From contig NZ_BALG01000048.1 in the NCBI RefSeq assembly GCF_000315235.1, positions 1 to 64,000 of the forward strand: a stretch of DNA of 64,000 nucleotides, written 5' to 3'. The notes beneath the pieces are model-generated. The model ran no database searches. It was not told where the DNA came from and saw nothing but the letters and a program-made list of their open reading frames with translations. Position numbers and translations under genes: made by a program. Positions 27,500 through 36,860 of the stretch are shown here, piece after piece. Source of the stretch: Paenibacillus popilliae ATCC 14706. Lineage in GTDB: Bacteria > Bacillota > Bacilli > Paenibacillales > Paenibacillaceae. How positions within the stretch are numbered: position 1 is the first letter of the stretch; the number at the start of each line of letters is the position of its first letter.

Positions 27500-28726
27500 A
27501 TGGAGGCGTATTATCGTCCGACGCGAGCGGAGATTTCGCTGGATGCGCTGCGTCACAATATGGAAGCTTTTCGCGCCGCGCTTCCGTCTGCCACGAAGCT
27601 GAGCGTCTGTGTGAAGGCGAATGCTTACGGACATGGCGCCGTGGAGATCGCGCGCGCCGCGGAACGGTTCGGAGCGGATTATGTGAACGTGGCGTTCCTG
27701 GATGAAGCCGTGCAATTGCGCCGCGCCGACGTACAGATGCCGATATTGATATTGGGTTATACGCCGCCTGCCGGGATTGAAGCTGCCTTTGAGCATGATA
27801 TCTCCTTGACGGTATGTACCGAGGAGTGTATCCGCAAGCTGGAGGAAGCGGCACCGGGGCTGTCAACCCGGTACGGCGGGCGCCTGCTCAAGGTGCATGT
27901 CAAGACGGATACCGGCATGGGACGGTTAGGTCTTCGCACGCCGGAGTATACGGCCCGCTGCGTCCGCCGCCTACAGTCGATTGACGGCATACTGGTCGAA
28001 GGGGTGTTTACCCATTTCGCGGGGGCGGATGAGAAGGATCAAGCTTACAGCTGCCTGCAGCAGGAACGGTTCGAGGCCGTCATCGAGGAGCTGAAGAGAC
28101 AGGAACTGACCGTTCCGCTGATACATGCGAGCAACAGCGCGGCTGCAATGGAATTGCCTGAGTCCGCATATGATATGGTAAGAGTGGGCATCAGTGCCTA
28201 CGGGTTGTACCCGTCGGCTGATGTGCACCGCCAGCGAATCCAATTGCGGCCGGTGCTAAGCCTGAAGACGGCCATCGTCCATGCGAAGACGGTTCCCGCC
28301 GGCGAGGCGATCAGCTACGGCATGCATTATTATACGAGTGCGGAGGAGCGTATCGCGACAATTCCTGTCGGGTATGCCGACGGTTATTCCCGTATGCTAA
28401 GCGGAAAAGCGCATATGCTGATCCGCGGCCGGCGCGTACCGGTGCTGGGGAGCATCTGTATGGATCAATGCATGGTCTCGCTGGAGCCGCTCGGCGAAGA
28501 TGGGTCATTCCCGGAACCGGGAGAAGAAGTGATACTTCTTGGCGAGCAGGGCGAAGAACGCATTACGGCGGAGGAGATCGCCGAGCATATCGGCACGCTC
28601 CATTATGAAGTCGTCTGCATGGTTGCCTATCGTATGCCGCGCCTCTATATCGAGAGCGGGAAGCCCGTCAAAGTGATCAACCCGCTGCTGCAAGCAGAGG
28701 CATATGCCGAAGCTGTATTAAATTGA
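27500..28726 (+). CDS. alr: Alanine racemase
   Basis: A 408-residue cytoplasmic PLP enzyme that interconverts L- and D-alanine for cell-wall precursors. The PLP lysine is in LSVCVKANAYGHGAVEIA near residue 39. The C-terminal domain has AISYGMHYYTSAEERIATIP with the catalytic Tyr, followed by VGYADGYSR and the substrate motif LGSICMDQCMV. Length is slightly above the usual 370-390 because of a C-terminal extension. It lies between ydcC and the ndoAI-ndoA module, the classic Bacillales order. Confidence 0.97.
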   Translation: MEAYYRPTRAEISLDALRHNMEAFRAALPSATKLSVCVKANAYGHGAVEIARAAERFGADYVNVAFLDEAVQLRRADVQMPILILGYTPPAGIEAAFEHDISLTVCTEECIRKLEEAAPGLSTRYGGRLLKVHVKTDTGMGRLGLRTPEYTARCVRRLQSIDGILVEGVFTHFAGADEKDQAYSCLQQERFEAVIEELKRQELTVPLIHASNSAAAMELPESAYDMVRVGISAYGLYPSADVHRQRIQLRPVLSLKTAIVHAKTVPAGEAISYGMHYYTSAEERIATIPVGYADGYSRMLSGKAHMLIRGRRVPVLGSICMDQCMVSLEPLGEDGSFPEPGEEVILLGEQGEERITAEEIAEHIGTLHYEVVCMVAYRMPRLYIESGKPVKVINPLLQAEAYAEAVLN

Positions 28727-28943
28727 CGAAATTTAGGGGAATGGCACCTTTTACCGGAATTATTTTTACATTTTCGGCAGGATTTTCACGCTAAAGAGAG
28801 AATTAATATTCAGGAATTGTCTGCAGGCAGAAGGTCTGCAACATACTCGATATGGAAGAAGCATATATATGCTGCTGTATAATTTTTCTACAGAATCGAC
28901 ATAATGGGTATAGGCAGCAAAGGCTTTGGGGGTGCGAGGACAG

Positions 28944-29225
28944 GTGGCTAATATTCAGAACACCAAACGAATTATGATTAGCTTGCCCGACCAACTATTG
29001 CAAGAAGTGGACGGTATCGTTGCTATGGAAAAATCAAATCGAAGCGAGTTTATTCGCCAAGCGATGAAGTTGTATTTGCAAGAGCGCAAGAAGCGCCATA
29101 TTCGTGAATCAATGCAGCGCGGCTATATGGAAATGGCCAAGATTAACTTGACGATGGCATCCGAGGCTTTTTACGCAGAAGTCGAAGCGGATGGTACGCT
29201 TGACCGCTTGGTTAGCGGGGTGTAG
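28944..29225 (+). CDS. ndoAI: EndoAI antitoxin (ribbon-helix-helix)
   Basis: A 93-residue protein from GTG 28944. The N-terminal ribbon-helix-helix domain (RIMISLPDQLLQEVDGIVAM) binds operator DNA. The C-terminal part (RGYMEMAKINLTMASEAFYA) matches the segment of B. subtilis EndoAI that blocks the toxin's active site, ending LDRLVSGV. It neutralises EndoA and represses the pair. Three bases separate it from ndoA, implying coupled translation. Confidence 0.95.
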   Translation: MANIQNTKRIMISLPDQLLQEVDGIVAMEKSNRSEFIRQAMKLYLQERKKRHIRESMQRGYMEMAKINLTMASEAFYAEVEADGTLDRLVSGV

Positions 29226-29228
29226 ACA

Positions 29229-29579
29229 TTGATTGTAAAGCGTGGCGACGTTTTTTTTGCGGATTTATCGCCCGTCGTAGGTTCAGAACAGGGAGGGGTG
29301 CGTCCCGTTCTCGTCATTCAGAATGATATCGGGAACCGGTTCAGCCCAACCGTCATCGTGGCGGCAATTACGGCGCAGATTCAGAAGGCCAAATTGCCGA
29401 CACATGTTGAAATTGACGCCAAGATGCATGGCTTCGACCGTGATTCCGTCATTTTGCTGGAACAGATCCGCACCATTGACAAACAACGGCTCACCGACAA
29501 AATAACGCATTTAGATGAAGAGATGATGCATAAGGTCGATGACGGACTGCTTATCAGCCTCGGATTGATTGATTTTTAA
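29229..29579 (+). CDS. ndoA: EndoA (MazF-type) mRNA interferase toxin
   Basis: A 116-residue endoribonuclease starting at TTG 29229. It is nearly identical in recalled sequence to B. subtilis Endo[41 protein letters not shown] and [17 protein letters not shown] are all present. The family cuts single-stranded RNA at U^ACAU, using the Arg and Thr residues in these motifs. It is held in check by the EndoAI protein encoded just upstream. Intact and full length. Confidence 0.97.
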   Translation: MIVKRGDVFFADLSPVVGSEQGGVRPVLVIQNDIGNRFSPTVIVAAITAQIQKAKLPTHVEIDAKMHGFDRDSVILLEQIRTIDKQRLTDKITHLDEEMMHKVDDGLLISLGLIDF

Positions 29580-29600
29580 AAACTGATTACGATCGACTGA

Positions 29601-29622
29601 ACGAGGCTTGCCTCGTTTTTTT
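29601..29622 (+). terminator. Terminator after ndoA
   Basis: ACGAGG-CTTG-CCTCGT hairpin followed by seven T. Confidence 0.9.
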
Positions 29623-29854
29623 GTTTCCACGAGCTCCTTTGTACCTATTCCCTTGTGTTTGCATAACGGTTCTTAACGAAGGTGCTGGATGTCGAACCAA
29701 GACCGGCGCGGAAGTCTCCATCGTATCGAACCATCTTCCTGCATACGGCATGAAGTCACAATGAAGAAGAGTGTGGATTTTGTGGCTTGTTTTTGCGACA
29801 ATATTGAGTAGGCTGTAAAGGGTTGCAGAAACAGGCGTGGAAAGGAAGTCATAC

Positions 29855-32089
29855 ATGACCGAACGTGACGAAACGATGGAAGTGCAAGCGCTGGATGCGG
29901 AAATTGAACAGATGAAAACTAGCGAGCCGGAACGACTTCTCCATCAGCTCGCCTCGGAATTGTCCCTTGGACGCGGACAAGCTCAACGGACGATCGAACT
30001 GTTGGATGAAGGGAACACGATCCCGTTTATCGCCCGGTACCGCAAGGAGATGACGGGGGAACTGGATGAGACTCAGCTCCGGACGCTGGAGGAGCGGCTT
30101 GGTTATTTGCGGGGGTTGGAGGGACGAAAGCGCGAGGTGCTCCGGCTCATCAACGAGCAGGGGAAGCTGACAGAGCCGCTGCTAGAGTCGATTGTCCATG
30201 CCTCGAAACTGCAGGAAGTGGAGGATCTGTACCGCCCTTATCGGCAGAAGCGCAAGACGCGCGCCAGTGTGGCGAAGGAACGCGGGCTCGAGTCATTGGC
30301 GCAGTGGATTCTCTCCTTGCCGAAGCAGGGCGATCCGCTGCAGGAGGCGTTCGCTTATGTAGACGAAGAGAAGGGTGTTCCTGCCGTCGAGGATGCGCTG
30401 CAGGGCGCCCAGGATATTATCGCGGAGATGCTGGGCGACGATCCGGATATACGCGCCTGGATTCGTCGGTATACGATGGATCAGGGCGTCATTCGCACCG
30501 AAGCCAAGGATAGAGAACAGGAATCGGTCTATGAGATGTACTATGGATATTCGGAGCCGGTTAAGCGGCTGCCGTCCCACCGCATTCTGGCCATTAACCG
30601 GGGGGAGAGAGAAGACGTCCTGAAGGTTGCGCTCGATGTTCCCGTGGACAAGATTCTGGCATATATGAGCAAGCGCATGATCCGGGGCGTTTCGGTTGTG
30701 AACGGGCTGCTTCAATCGACGATCGAGGATGCCTATAAGCGTCTGATTGCACCTTCGATTGAACGGGAAGCGCGCGGAGAACTGACGGAGAAGGCGGAGG
30801 AGCAGGCCATTCAAGTATTTGCGCAAAATCTGCGCAGCCTGCTGCTGCAGCCGCCGGTCCGGGGGCAGACGGTGCTTGGCGTCGACCCGGCCTTCCGGAC
30901 CGGCTGCAAGCTGGCGGTGGTCGATGAGACGGGCAAGCTGCTGGAGGTGGCTGTCACGTATCCGACCGCCCCGCATCATAAGACGGTGGAAGCTATGAAG
31001 ACGTTCGACCGGCTCGCGGATACTTACGGCGTCGGACTGGTCATCATCGGCAACGGCACGGCCTCGCGTGAGACAGAGCAGTTCGTTGCCGACTGGATTC
31101 AGCTCCGTCCGGACTTGAAGCTTCATTACGTGATTGTCAGCGAGGCGGGGGCGAGTGTCTATTCGGCATCGAAGCTGGCGGCCGAGGAGTTCCCGACCCT
31201 CGATGTTGCGGAGCGGAGCGCCGTCTCGATCGCCCGCCGGCTGCAGGATCCGCTCGCCGAGCTGGTGAAGATCGACCCGAAGGCGATTGGCGTCGGACAA
31301 TATCAGCACGATGTCGCGCAGAAGCGCCTGGAGGAGAGTCTGGGCGCCGTCGTGGAGTCTGCGGTCAACCATGTCGGGGTTGACGTGAATACGGCCTCCC
31401 CGTCGTTGCTATCCTACGTATCGGGCATCAATGCGACCCTGGCCAAAAATATCTTCAAGCACCGCGAGGAGAACGGCAAATTCACCGAGCGGAAGCAACT
31501 GTCCAAGGTCGCCCGCCTCGGGCCTAAGGCGTTCCAGCAATGCGTCGGATTTCTACGCATACCGGATGGCGCGCATCCGCTGGACAATACACCGATTCAC
31601 CCGGAATCGTATCCGGTGGTCGACCGGTTGTTCGCCGAGCTTGGGGTCAGTTCCGACAATATCGGCACGCTGGAGCTGGCTGAGAGGCTGCGCAAGGTGG
31701 ACGTGAACGGCTATGCGGAACGGCTGGAAGTAGGCGTCCCGACGTTGAAAGATATTATCGGGAGCTTGCTCCGTCCGGGCCGCGACCCGCGGGAGGAACT
31801 GCCTCCGGTCGTGTTCCGTACGGACGTGCTTCAGATTGAAGATTTGAAGCCGGGCATGGAACTGAAGGGAACGGTCCGTAATGTGATTGATTTCGGCGCC
31901 TTCGTCGACATCGGCATCAAAAACGACGGCCTTGTACATATCTCGCAGCTGAGCGAGCGCTATGTGAAGCATCCGCTCGATGTCGTGTCCGTTGGGGACA
32001 ACGTCACGGTATGGGTGCTGTCCGTCGATGTGAAAAAAGGCCGCGTCGGCTTGACGATGAAGCGCTCCAGTGTCGATAACCTGCAATAA
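29855..32089 (+). CDS. tex: Tex-family RNA-binding transcription accessory protein
   Basis: A 744-residue protein from ATG 29855 behind GAAAGGAAG. Domains in order: Tex N-terminal helices (ELSLGRGQAQRTIELLDEGN), a YqgF/RNase H-like core near residue 340 (VLGVDPAFRTGCKLAVVDE), a helix-hairpin-helix region (VNTASPSLLSYVSGINATLA), and a C-terminal S1 domain (LKGTVRNVIDFGAFVDIGIK). Tex binds nucleic acid and influences transcription and translation; its exact role in Firmicutes is unsettled. The location after ndoA matches B. subtilis ydcI. Confidence 0.95.
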   Translation: MTERDETMEVQALDAEIEQMKTSEPERLLHQLASELSLGRGQAQRTIELLDEGNTIPFIARYRKEMTGELDETQLRTLEERLGYLRGLEGRKREVLRLINEQGKLTEPLLESIVHASKLQEVEDLYRPYRQKRKTRASVAKERGLESLAQWILSLPKQGDPLQEAFAYVDEEKGVPAVEDALQGAQDIIAEMLGDDPDIRAWIRRYTMDQGVIRTEAKDREQESVYEMYYGYSEPVKRLPSHRILAINRGEREDVLKVALDVPVDKILAYMSKRMIRGVSVVNGLLQSTIEDAYKRLIAPSIEREARGELTEKAEEQAIQVFAQNLRSLLLQPPVRGQTVLGVDPAFRTGCKLAVVDETGKLLEVAVTYPTAPHHKTVEAMKTFDRLADTYGVGLVIIGNGTASRETEQFVADWIQLRPDLKLHYVIVSEAGASVYSASKLAAEEFPTLDVAERSAVSIARRLQDPLAELVKIDPKAIGVGQYQHDVAQKRLEESLGAVVESAVNHVGVDVNTASPSLLSYVSGINATLAKNIFKHREENGKFTERKQLSKVARLGPKAFQQCVGFLRIPDGAHPLDNTPIHPESYPVVDRLFAELGVSSDNIGTLELAERLRKVDVNGYAERLEVGVPTLKDIIGSLLRPGRDPREELPPVVFRTDVLQIEDLKPGMELKGTVRNVIDFGAFVDIGIKNDGLVHISQLSERYVKHPLDVVSVGDNVTVWVLSVDVKKGRVGLTMKRSSVDNLQ

Positions 32090-32132
32090 GGATAACGCGC
32101 TTGCCTGTCGCGAACGCTAATAATCCCCCTCT

Positions 32133-32170
32133 CCCCGTTGCCGTCCGTCGCATAGACGGGCGCTGCGGGG
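32133..32170. terminator. Bidirectional hairpin between tex and cmpA
   Basis: CCCCG...CGGGG and GCCGTC...GACGGGC stems form one hairpin between convergent genes; CTTC follows on the plus strand. T-run weak. Confidence 0.55.
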
Positions 32171-32247
32171 CTTCATTCGATCGGGGCTACGGTTCCCGTC
32201 CGGACATGTCCTCAGGCGCCTTGGACTTGTGGAAATAGCGCTTGCAT

Positions 32248-32367
32248 TTACGGATGAACGCGCTGCTTCGAACGATAAAAAAACCAGCACTCATTCAACA
32301 GCTTGATCTGGCGGCGGTCTTTCTTGTGAAAGGCCCGCATCAACTGGTTGCATAACCATTGCGGCAT
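32248..32367 (-). CDS. cmpA: Cortex morphogenetic protein CmpA
   Basis: A 39-residue protein with a consensus AAGGAGGGAG site. It opens MPQWLCNQLMRAFHKKDRRQ and continues IKLLNECWFFYRSKQRVHP, aligned with B. subtilis CmpA (MPNWLKKQMRKAFYEKD..., ILLNQCWYFYRKK as recalled). CmpA is made in the mother cell and restrains cortex assembly until the coat basement layer is correct, helping degrade SpoIVA in faulty sporangia. Its position beside tex and sprT agrees with Bacillus. Confidence 0.9.
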   Translation of the reverse strand: MPQWLCNQLMRAFHKKDRRQIKLLNECWFFYRSKQRVHP

Positions 32368-32559
32368 GAGTCTCCCTCCTTCAGCCCGGGGACATATTCT
32401 TCGTTGTAACGCTATCTTATGGGCTGCCGCCGCATTTGGTGCAGGTCCGACGCAAAAAACCGGAACGAGGCGGCGGGCTTCGTTCCGATTATGATCAGTT
32501 GTTGCGTATTCGGTTCATCGCTTGCGTCATCGCCTGCAGCTCGTCACGCTGACATTCCG

Positions 32560-32925
32560 CTATTGAATGCCGGACGCTTTGATCTCCTCCTCGTACCATT
32601 GCTCCATCTGGGCCTGCAGCGCCCGTATCTCTGTCAGCAACGCGACGAGGGGATAATGCTCCTCTTGAATCCCGGCGAAGGCCTGTTCTAACCGGTTCAT
32701 GTATTCGAGTCCGTTGCACGCGCGCGTCTCCTCCTGCAGCAGCTCCAGCTGTTCGCATTCCGCGATCGCCACGGGCAGCTTCGGCACCCGTTCCGCCGTC
32801 AGCTTGCTGATTTCCTTATGCAAGCGCAGATTCAGAGCGCTCAGTTGGTACGCGTATTCGGCAGGCATCTCGACGAATTCCAAGTCGCTCCCCAATTGGA
32901 ACAGAATATAGCGCATCTTCACCAT
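32560..32925 (-). CDS. Hypothetical 121-residue helical protein
   Basis: The product is a soluble, glutamate- and leucine-rich helical protein with likely coiled coils (MPAEYAYQLSALNLRLHKEI, then FAGIQEEHYPLVALLTEI). No domain, signal peptide or metal site is recognised. A GAGGGATGC site precedes the ATG. It is divergently oriented to sprT and separated by about 90 bp that must hold both promoters. Confidence 0.6.
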   Translation of the reverse strand: MVKMRYILFQLGSDLEFVEMPAEYAYQLSALNLRLHKEISKLTAERVPKLPVAIAECEQLELLQEETRACNGLEYMNRLEQAFAGIQEEHYPLVALLTEIRALQAQMEQWYEEEIKASGIQ

Positions 32926-33013
32926 CCAGCATCCCTCTTTTTATCCGCAATTCTACTCTTGACAGTGTACAAGACTTCCAGTACAAATTCAAGTAGGAAG
33001 CAGGGTGATATAG

Positions 33014-33511
33014 ATGACCTATACGAATCAGTCGCTGCAGCAATGGGTGGAGAAGGTGTCCTTGCGGGATTTCGGCAAGCCGTTCCGGCATCAAGCGCGC
33101 TACAACGGGCGGCTGAAGTCGACCGGGGGACGCTATCTATTGGCCTCCCATCATATCGAGATCAACCCGAAGCAGATGGAGACCTTCGGCGAGGAGGAAG
33201 TCGAACGGATCATCAAGCATGAGCTGTGTCATTACCATCTTCACCTGGAAGGAAGAGGCTACCGGCACCGCGATCACGAATTCAAGGAGCTGCTTCAGGC
33301 CGTGGGGGGCTCGCGCTATTGCCGTTCCTTACCCGATGCAGAGGGCAAGTACAGGCTGCCTTACCGCTATCGCTTGGAATGTGTTGATTGCCGCCACGCC
33401 TATTTCCGTAAGCGGAGAGTGGATGTGACGAAATATGTGTGCGGACGTTGCCGCGGCAAGCTCCGGCTCGTTCCGATCCGCACAGAGACGGGTAGGAAGA
33501 AGCATAGCTGA
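33014..33511 (+). CDS. sprT: SprT-like zinc metalloprotease-fold protein
   Basis: A 165-residue protein with the zinc motif IIKHELCHYHLHLEGRGYRH near residue 72 (HExxH plus a later His) and a C-terminal zinc ribbon (LECVDCRHAYFRKRR, KYVCGRCRGKLRL). This is the bacterial SprT family, relatives of the eukaryotic SPRTN protease; B. subtilis YdcK is the counterpart near tex. Length is typical. GCAGGGTG precedes the ATG. The substrate is unknown. Confidence 0.93.
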   Translation: MTYTNQSLQQWVEKVSLRDFGKPFRHQARYNGRLKSTGGRYLLASHHIEINPKQMETFGEEEVERIIKHELCHYHLHLEGRGYRHRDHEFKELLQAVGGSRYCRSLPDAEGKYRLPYRYRLECVDCRHAYFRKRRVDVTKYVCGRCRGKLRLVPIRTETGRKKHS

Positions 33512-34021
33512 ATTCTAAGCTGGAAGGGAGAACGATTGTCATCACGGGACCTTGCAAGGTGGAAGAAATGTCAGCGCCGTGCGCAAGCAGGTGGTACGCC
33601 TTGGGTAAGGCCGACGCAAGGAGCGGTGCTTGAGGGCTTCGAGAGCTGGAGGCGGAAGTCGGGAGGCTGCTAAAGGCCGGTATCATTGGCCGTCTGGACG
33701 ACGGGCGTGGGGGTTGGACAGGCTTGCTGAAAGCGACCCACGAAGCAGGGAAGGAGCAGGCGTCCCTTCGCAAGATGGCGAAGATGAAGCACGCGGCGCG
33801 CGGATACAAGAAGGTGAATGCGTTGAAGGGGACCGGCATTGCGCCTGCCGTCCGGAATGACGACGGGTCGACAGCCGGCCTTCTATACTCGCGGGACGTC
33901 AGCGGGATCGACTTTGGCCGGGCGGCAGGGTAGGCGATGGGAAGGAGATGAAAGGGAACACGAAATTCATATCCACCTGCTTGACATCTGTTCTATTCTG
34001 TGATAGATTAATATTTGTCAT
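33512..34021. other. No recognised gene before the tRNA pair
   Basis: A GC-rich stretch with overlapping short frames. The longest plausible one (33724-33933, plus strand) encodes a basic peptide (KMAKMKHAARGYKKVNALKG) without recognised family or good start site. The final 80 bp turn AT-rich and include TTGACA-like and TATTCT-like elements near 33980-34005, presumably the tRNA promoter. Confidence 0.4.
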
Positions 34022-34097
34022 TCCCCGATAGCTCAGTTGGTAGAGCACTCGGCTGTTAACCGAGTTGTCACAGGTTCGAGTCCTGTTCGGGGAGCCA
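34022..34097 (+). tRNA. tRNA-Asn(GUU)
   Basis: A 76-nt cloverleaf with TCCCCGA/TCGGGGA acceptor stem, anticodon GTT in CTGTTAA, GGTTCGAGTCC T arm and encoded CCA. Confidence 0.98.
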
Positions 34098-34106
34098 TTT
34101 TTATAC

Positions 34107-34195
34107 GGAGAGGTACCCAAGAGGCCGAAGGGGGCGCTTTGCTAAAGCGTTAGGGTGTAACAGCCGCGAGGGTTCGAATCCCTCTCTCTCCGCCA
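34107..34195 (+). tRNA. tRNA-Ser(GCU)
   Basis: An 89-nt class II tRNA with long variable arm, GGAGAGG/TCTCTCC acceptor stem, anticodon GCT in TTGCTAA and encoded CCA. It lies 9 nt after tRNA-Asn in the same transcript. Confidence 0.98.
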
Positions 34196-34215
34196 CTTAT
34201 GATTTCAACAATAAG

Positions 34216-34235
34216 TCCCGCAAGGGATTTTTTTT
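34216..34235 (+). terminator. Terminator of the Asn-Ser tRNA unit
   Basis: TCCC-GCAA-GGGA followed by eight T, 20 nt after tRNA-Ser. Confidence 0.75.
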
Positions 34236-34666
34236 ATATCTAAATGTAAGCGTGTACAAAAGAGGGGCTAACCATTAGACAAAAAGGATCTATCTTGCTC
34301 GCCATACTGTTGAGCATCCAGGCTCCTTCAGCAAGGCGGATCAAATGAAGTGCGGCCAGCAGAACGAGATTCCGCTCATAGCCGCCAGGAAAAAGGAAAT
34401 GTTAGGCGGAGATCTGCCGCCGGTTCGGACAGCCGCTTGGCTCCGTACGAAGCAATAACGCAAGGATGGACCGCAGCCGAAGGGATGCGGTTATTCCTTG
34501 CCTTTTTTCATATAATATGAAAGATTTAATAGGTAAAGTTCGCAGGCCGCACGACGTATCGGCACCGATGGAATGCGTTTATCATATTATGAAGCGATTG
34601 GCCTTGGTGCGGCGCATGGACGGCGGAGGGAAAAGTCCTGCAGAACATCATGAAGGAGGTGGCAGC
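34236..34666. other. Leader region upstream of mgtE
   Basis: No gene is supported. A strong hairpin (GCAAGGA/TCCTTGC with an inner ACCGC/GCGGT stem, 34460-34501) ends in six T and could be a terminator or a leader attenuator about 160 nt before mgtE. The consensus of the magnesium M-box riboswitch was not recognised. Confidence 0.45.
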
Positions 34667-36058
34667 GTGAGCAGACAACAGACCGATGACCCGAACGATA
34701 CGGTCAACGGAGGCAGAGGGTCGGAGGATATCGTGGCAGAAGCGATTCAGATTCTGGAGGGAGACGACGAATCAATTCGGCATGCCTTCCGATACTGGCA
34801 TCCGTATGACCTCGCTCTCGTCTACCGGGACGCGAAGATGACGCACCGCACCCGCTTGCTGGAGTTGCTGGACGTCGACCGGCTTACGGGCATCATGCGC
34901 GAGCTGGATCCAGCACTGCAACTGGAGTCATTTCAGATGCTCGGCCGCGAGCGGGCTGCAGAAGTATTGAACCGCATGGATAACGACGACCTGGCCGATA
35001 CGATGGCGGCCGTCAGCGTGGAAGCGAAGGAATTTCTGCTATCGCTGATGAAGCGGGAAGAGAGCGATACGGTACGCCAGCTCTTGACCTATGAGCCGGA
35101 GACGGCTGGCGGCCTGATGACGAACCGCTATGTCTGGTTCTATGAGCGCAACACGGTGCATGAAGCCGTCGAGAAGGTAAAGGCTTTCGCCGAATTGACG
35201 AAGCATGTGCATTATTTTTATGTCGTAAATGAAGAAAAGCGTCTTGTCGGCACGCTCTCGTACCGCGAGCTGGTGCTGGCCCAGGGGACGGTGTCGATTC
35301 AAGCCTTGATGAATGAGAAGGTCATCTCGGTTACCGCCGACACGGATCAGGAAGAAGTCGCCCGTCTGTTCGAGCAATATGACTTCCTTTCGATGCCGGT
35401 CGTGGATGAAAATATCCGGCTGATCGGGATCGTGACTGTCGATGACGTCATTGACGTCCTACGGGAAGAAGCGCATGAGGACTTCAATAAATACTCGGCT
35501 ACGGACAAGACGATCGATTTCCGTACGAATCCGTTCACGGCAGCACGACGGCGTCTGCCCTGGCTTATTATGCTGCTGTTCCTCGGCCTGGTATCGGGCA
35601 GCATCATCAGCCGCTTCGAAGAGACGCTGCAGCAAGTCGTCGCCTTGACCTTCTTCATGCCGATGATCGCCGGCATGACGGGGAACACAGGCACGCAATC
35701 GCTGGCGGTCGTCATTCGCGGGCTGGCGTCGGAGAAGCTGGACAAAGGCTCCATCAACCGGCTGATCGGACGCGAGCTTGTCGTCGGGCTCATTATCGGC
35801 ACCGTATGCGGCCTTACGGTTGCGCTCGTCGCGGGCTTCTGGCAGTCCAGCCTTCCGCTCGGGCTTGTCGTCGGCAGCTCCTTGTTCCTGACGGTCATTA
35901 TCGGAACAATGGCAGGGACCGTTATCCCGCTTATTCTGTATCGCTTGAATGCCGATCCGGCGGTAGCGTCCGGGCCGCTCATTACGACGCTGAACGATAT
36001 CTTTTCGCTCACGGTCTATTTCGGGACAGCGACCCTGTGCTTGTCGTATATCCTCTGA
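34667..36058 (+). CDS. mgtE: Magnesium transporter MgtE
   Basis: A 463-residue membrane protein from GTG 34667, chosen because AAGGAGGTGG lies 5-6 nt upstream; a longer frame has no such site. The MgtE N-domain (FQMLGRERAAEVLNRMDNDD) is followed by two CBS domains (ETAGGLMTNRYVWFYERNTV; DFLSMPVVDENIRLIGIVTV) that sense cytoplasmic magnesium. Five C-terminal helices follow, including MIAGMTGNTGTQSLAVVIRG and a final PLITTLNDIFSLTVYFG. It is a magnesium-gated channel for uptake. The preceding leader may regulate it. Confidence 0.95.
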   Translation: MSRQQTDDPNDTVNGGRGSEDIVAEAIQILEGDDESIRHAFRYWHPYDLALVYRDAKMTHRTRLLELLDVDRLTGIMRELDPALQLESFQMLGRERAAEVLNRMDNDDLADTMAAVSVEAKEFLLSLMKREESDTVRQLLTYEPETAGGLMTNRYVWFYERNTVHEAVEKVKAFAELTKHVHYFYVVNEEKRLVGTLSYRELVLAQGTVSIQALMNEKVISVTADTDQEEVARLFEQYDFLSMPVVDENIRLIGIVTVDDVIDVLREEAHEDFNKYSATDKTIDFRTNPFTAARRRLPWLIMLLFLGLVSGSIISRFEETLQQVVALTFFMPMIAGMTGNTGTQSLAVVIRGLASEKLDKGSINRLIGRELVVGLIIGTVCGLTVALVAGFWQSSLPLGLVVGSSLFLTVIIGTMAGTVIPLILYRLNADPAVASGPLITTLNDIFSLTVYFGTATLCLSYIL

Positions 36059-36299
36059 GAAGCGGGAGGGATCTTTTCCTAAATATATATTAAATAGGAA
36101 ATCAACTACTGGCGTTACTAGCGTCTGGCGGCGTCTGCATGTGCCTGGAGTCGTGTGCACGCATCGATACCCATCGTGTTGCTGACTGCTGCCATGCCTT
36201 CCAAAAGTTGCGTTACGGAATCCCACACTGGAGGATCTGTGCAAGAGGTTAGGTTTACGCTGCAGGCGAAAAGCACATTGAAAAATACCGAAAAAAAGC
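36059..36299. other. No gene recognised between mgtE and the tRNA cluster
   Basis: A 62-codon minus-strand frame (36118-36306) has no domain and no good ribosome binding site. Nothing else stands out. Confidence 0.4.
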
Positions 36300-36328
36300 T
36301 TGTCAACGGCCATGGCGTTTGTTATACT
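36300..36328 (+). promoter_or_regulatory. Promoter of the Glu-Lys-Leu tRNA cluster
   Basis: TTGTCA, 17-bp spacer, TATACT; 38 bp before tRNA-Glu. Confidence 0.8.
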
Positions 36329-36366
36329 CTTAATTGTTGCCGTGAGGTAATGAATTTTTGAGACGT

Positions 36367-36441
36367 GGCCCGTTGGTCAAGTGGTTAAGACACCGCCCTT
36401 TCACGGCGGTAACACGGGTTCGAATCCCGTACGGGTCACCA
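36367..36441 (+). tRNA. tRNA-Glu(UUC)
   Basis: A 75-nt cloverleaf with anticodon TTC in CTTTCAC, GGCCCGT/ACGGGTC acceptor stem and encoded CCA. Confidence 0.97.
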
Positions 36442-36487
36442 TCATTTCTTATAGATGATATGGCGGACAGCAATGTTCAAGCAGCAC

Positions 36488-36563
36488 GAGCCATTAGCTC
36501 AGTTGGTAGAGCACCTGACTTTTAATCAGGGTGTCGAAGGTTCGAGTCCTTCATGGCTCACCA
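36488..36563 (+). tRNA. tRNA-Lys(UUU)
   Basis: A 76-nt cloverleaf with anticodon TTT in CTTTTAA, GAGCCAT/ATGGCTC acceptor stem and encoded CCA. Confidence 0.97.
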
Positions 36564-36611
36564 GTTTTCTTTTTACGGTTGCAATGCGGAAGCATCGTTT
36601 CCAACATACGT

Positions 36612-36697
36612 GCGGTAGTGGTGGAATGGCAGACACGCTATCTTGAGGGGGTAGTGGGCGTACGCCCGTGGAGGTTCGAGTCCTCTCTACCGCACCA
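36612..36697 (+). tRNA. tRNA-Leu(GAG), copy 1
   Basis: An 86-nt class II tRNA with anticodon loop TTGAGGG (anticodon GAG), GCGGTAG/CTACCGC acceptor stem, long variable arm and encoded CCA. An identical copy lies at 37765-37850. Confidence 0.96.
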
Positions 36698-36720
36698 TAA
36701 TTTTCATGATGAATGAGCGA

Positions 36721-36748
36721 AGTCTTGGCATACTACAAGGCTTTTTTT
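36721..36748 (+). terminator. Terminator of the Glu-Lys-Leu tRNA cluster
   Basis: AGTCTTG pairs with CAAGGCT, followed by a run of seven T. Confidence 0.8.
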
Positions 36749-36860
36749 CTTTTACCGGGACATCGTATTGACTTGAACCTCGTTACCATTTCCAAGCGCC
36801 GGGCCGAGTGAAGGAGTTGGTTCCGAATCTGATCCGGCAGCGAACCAAGAGGTGTTGAAT

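Noticed and set aside
29837-29857. In-frame GTG at 29837 as start of tex
   Set aside because: The ribosome binding site GAAAGGAAG lies after it and fits ATG 29855.
33724-33933. 69-codon plus-strand frame before the tRNA genes
   Set aside because: Weak start, no recognised family, in a GC-rich stretch where random frames are common.
34460-34508. Magnesium riboswitch before mgtE
   Set aside because: A terminator-like hairpin is present but the conserved M-box sequence elements were not found.
34466-34666. Upstream extension of mgtE to 34466
   Set aside because: The extension has no family similarity and no ribosome binding site, whereas GTG 34667 has AAGGAGGTGG.
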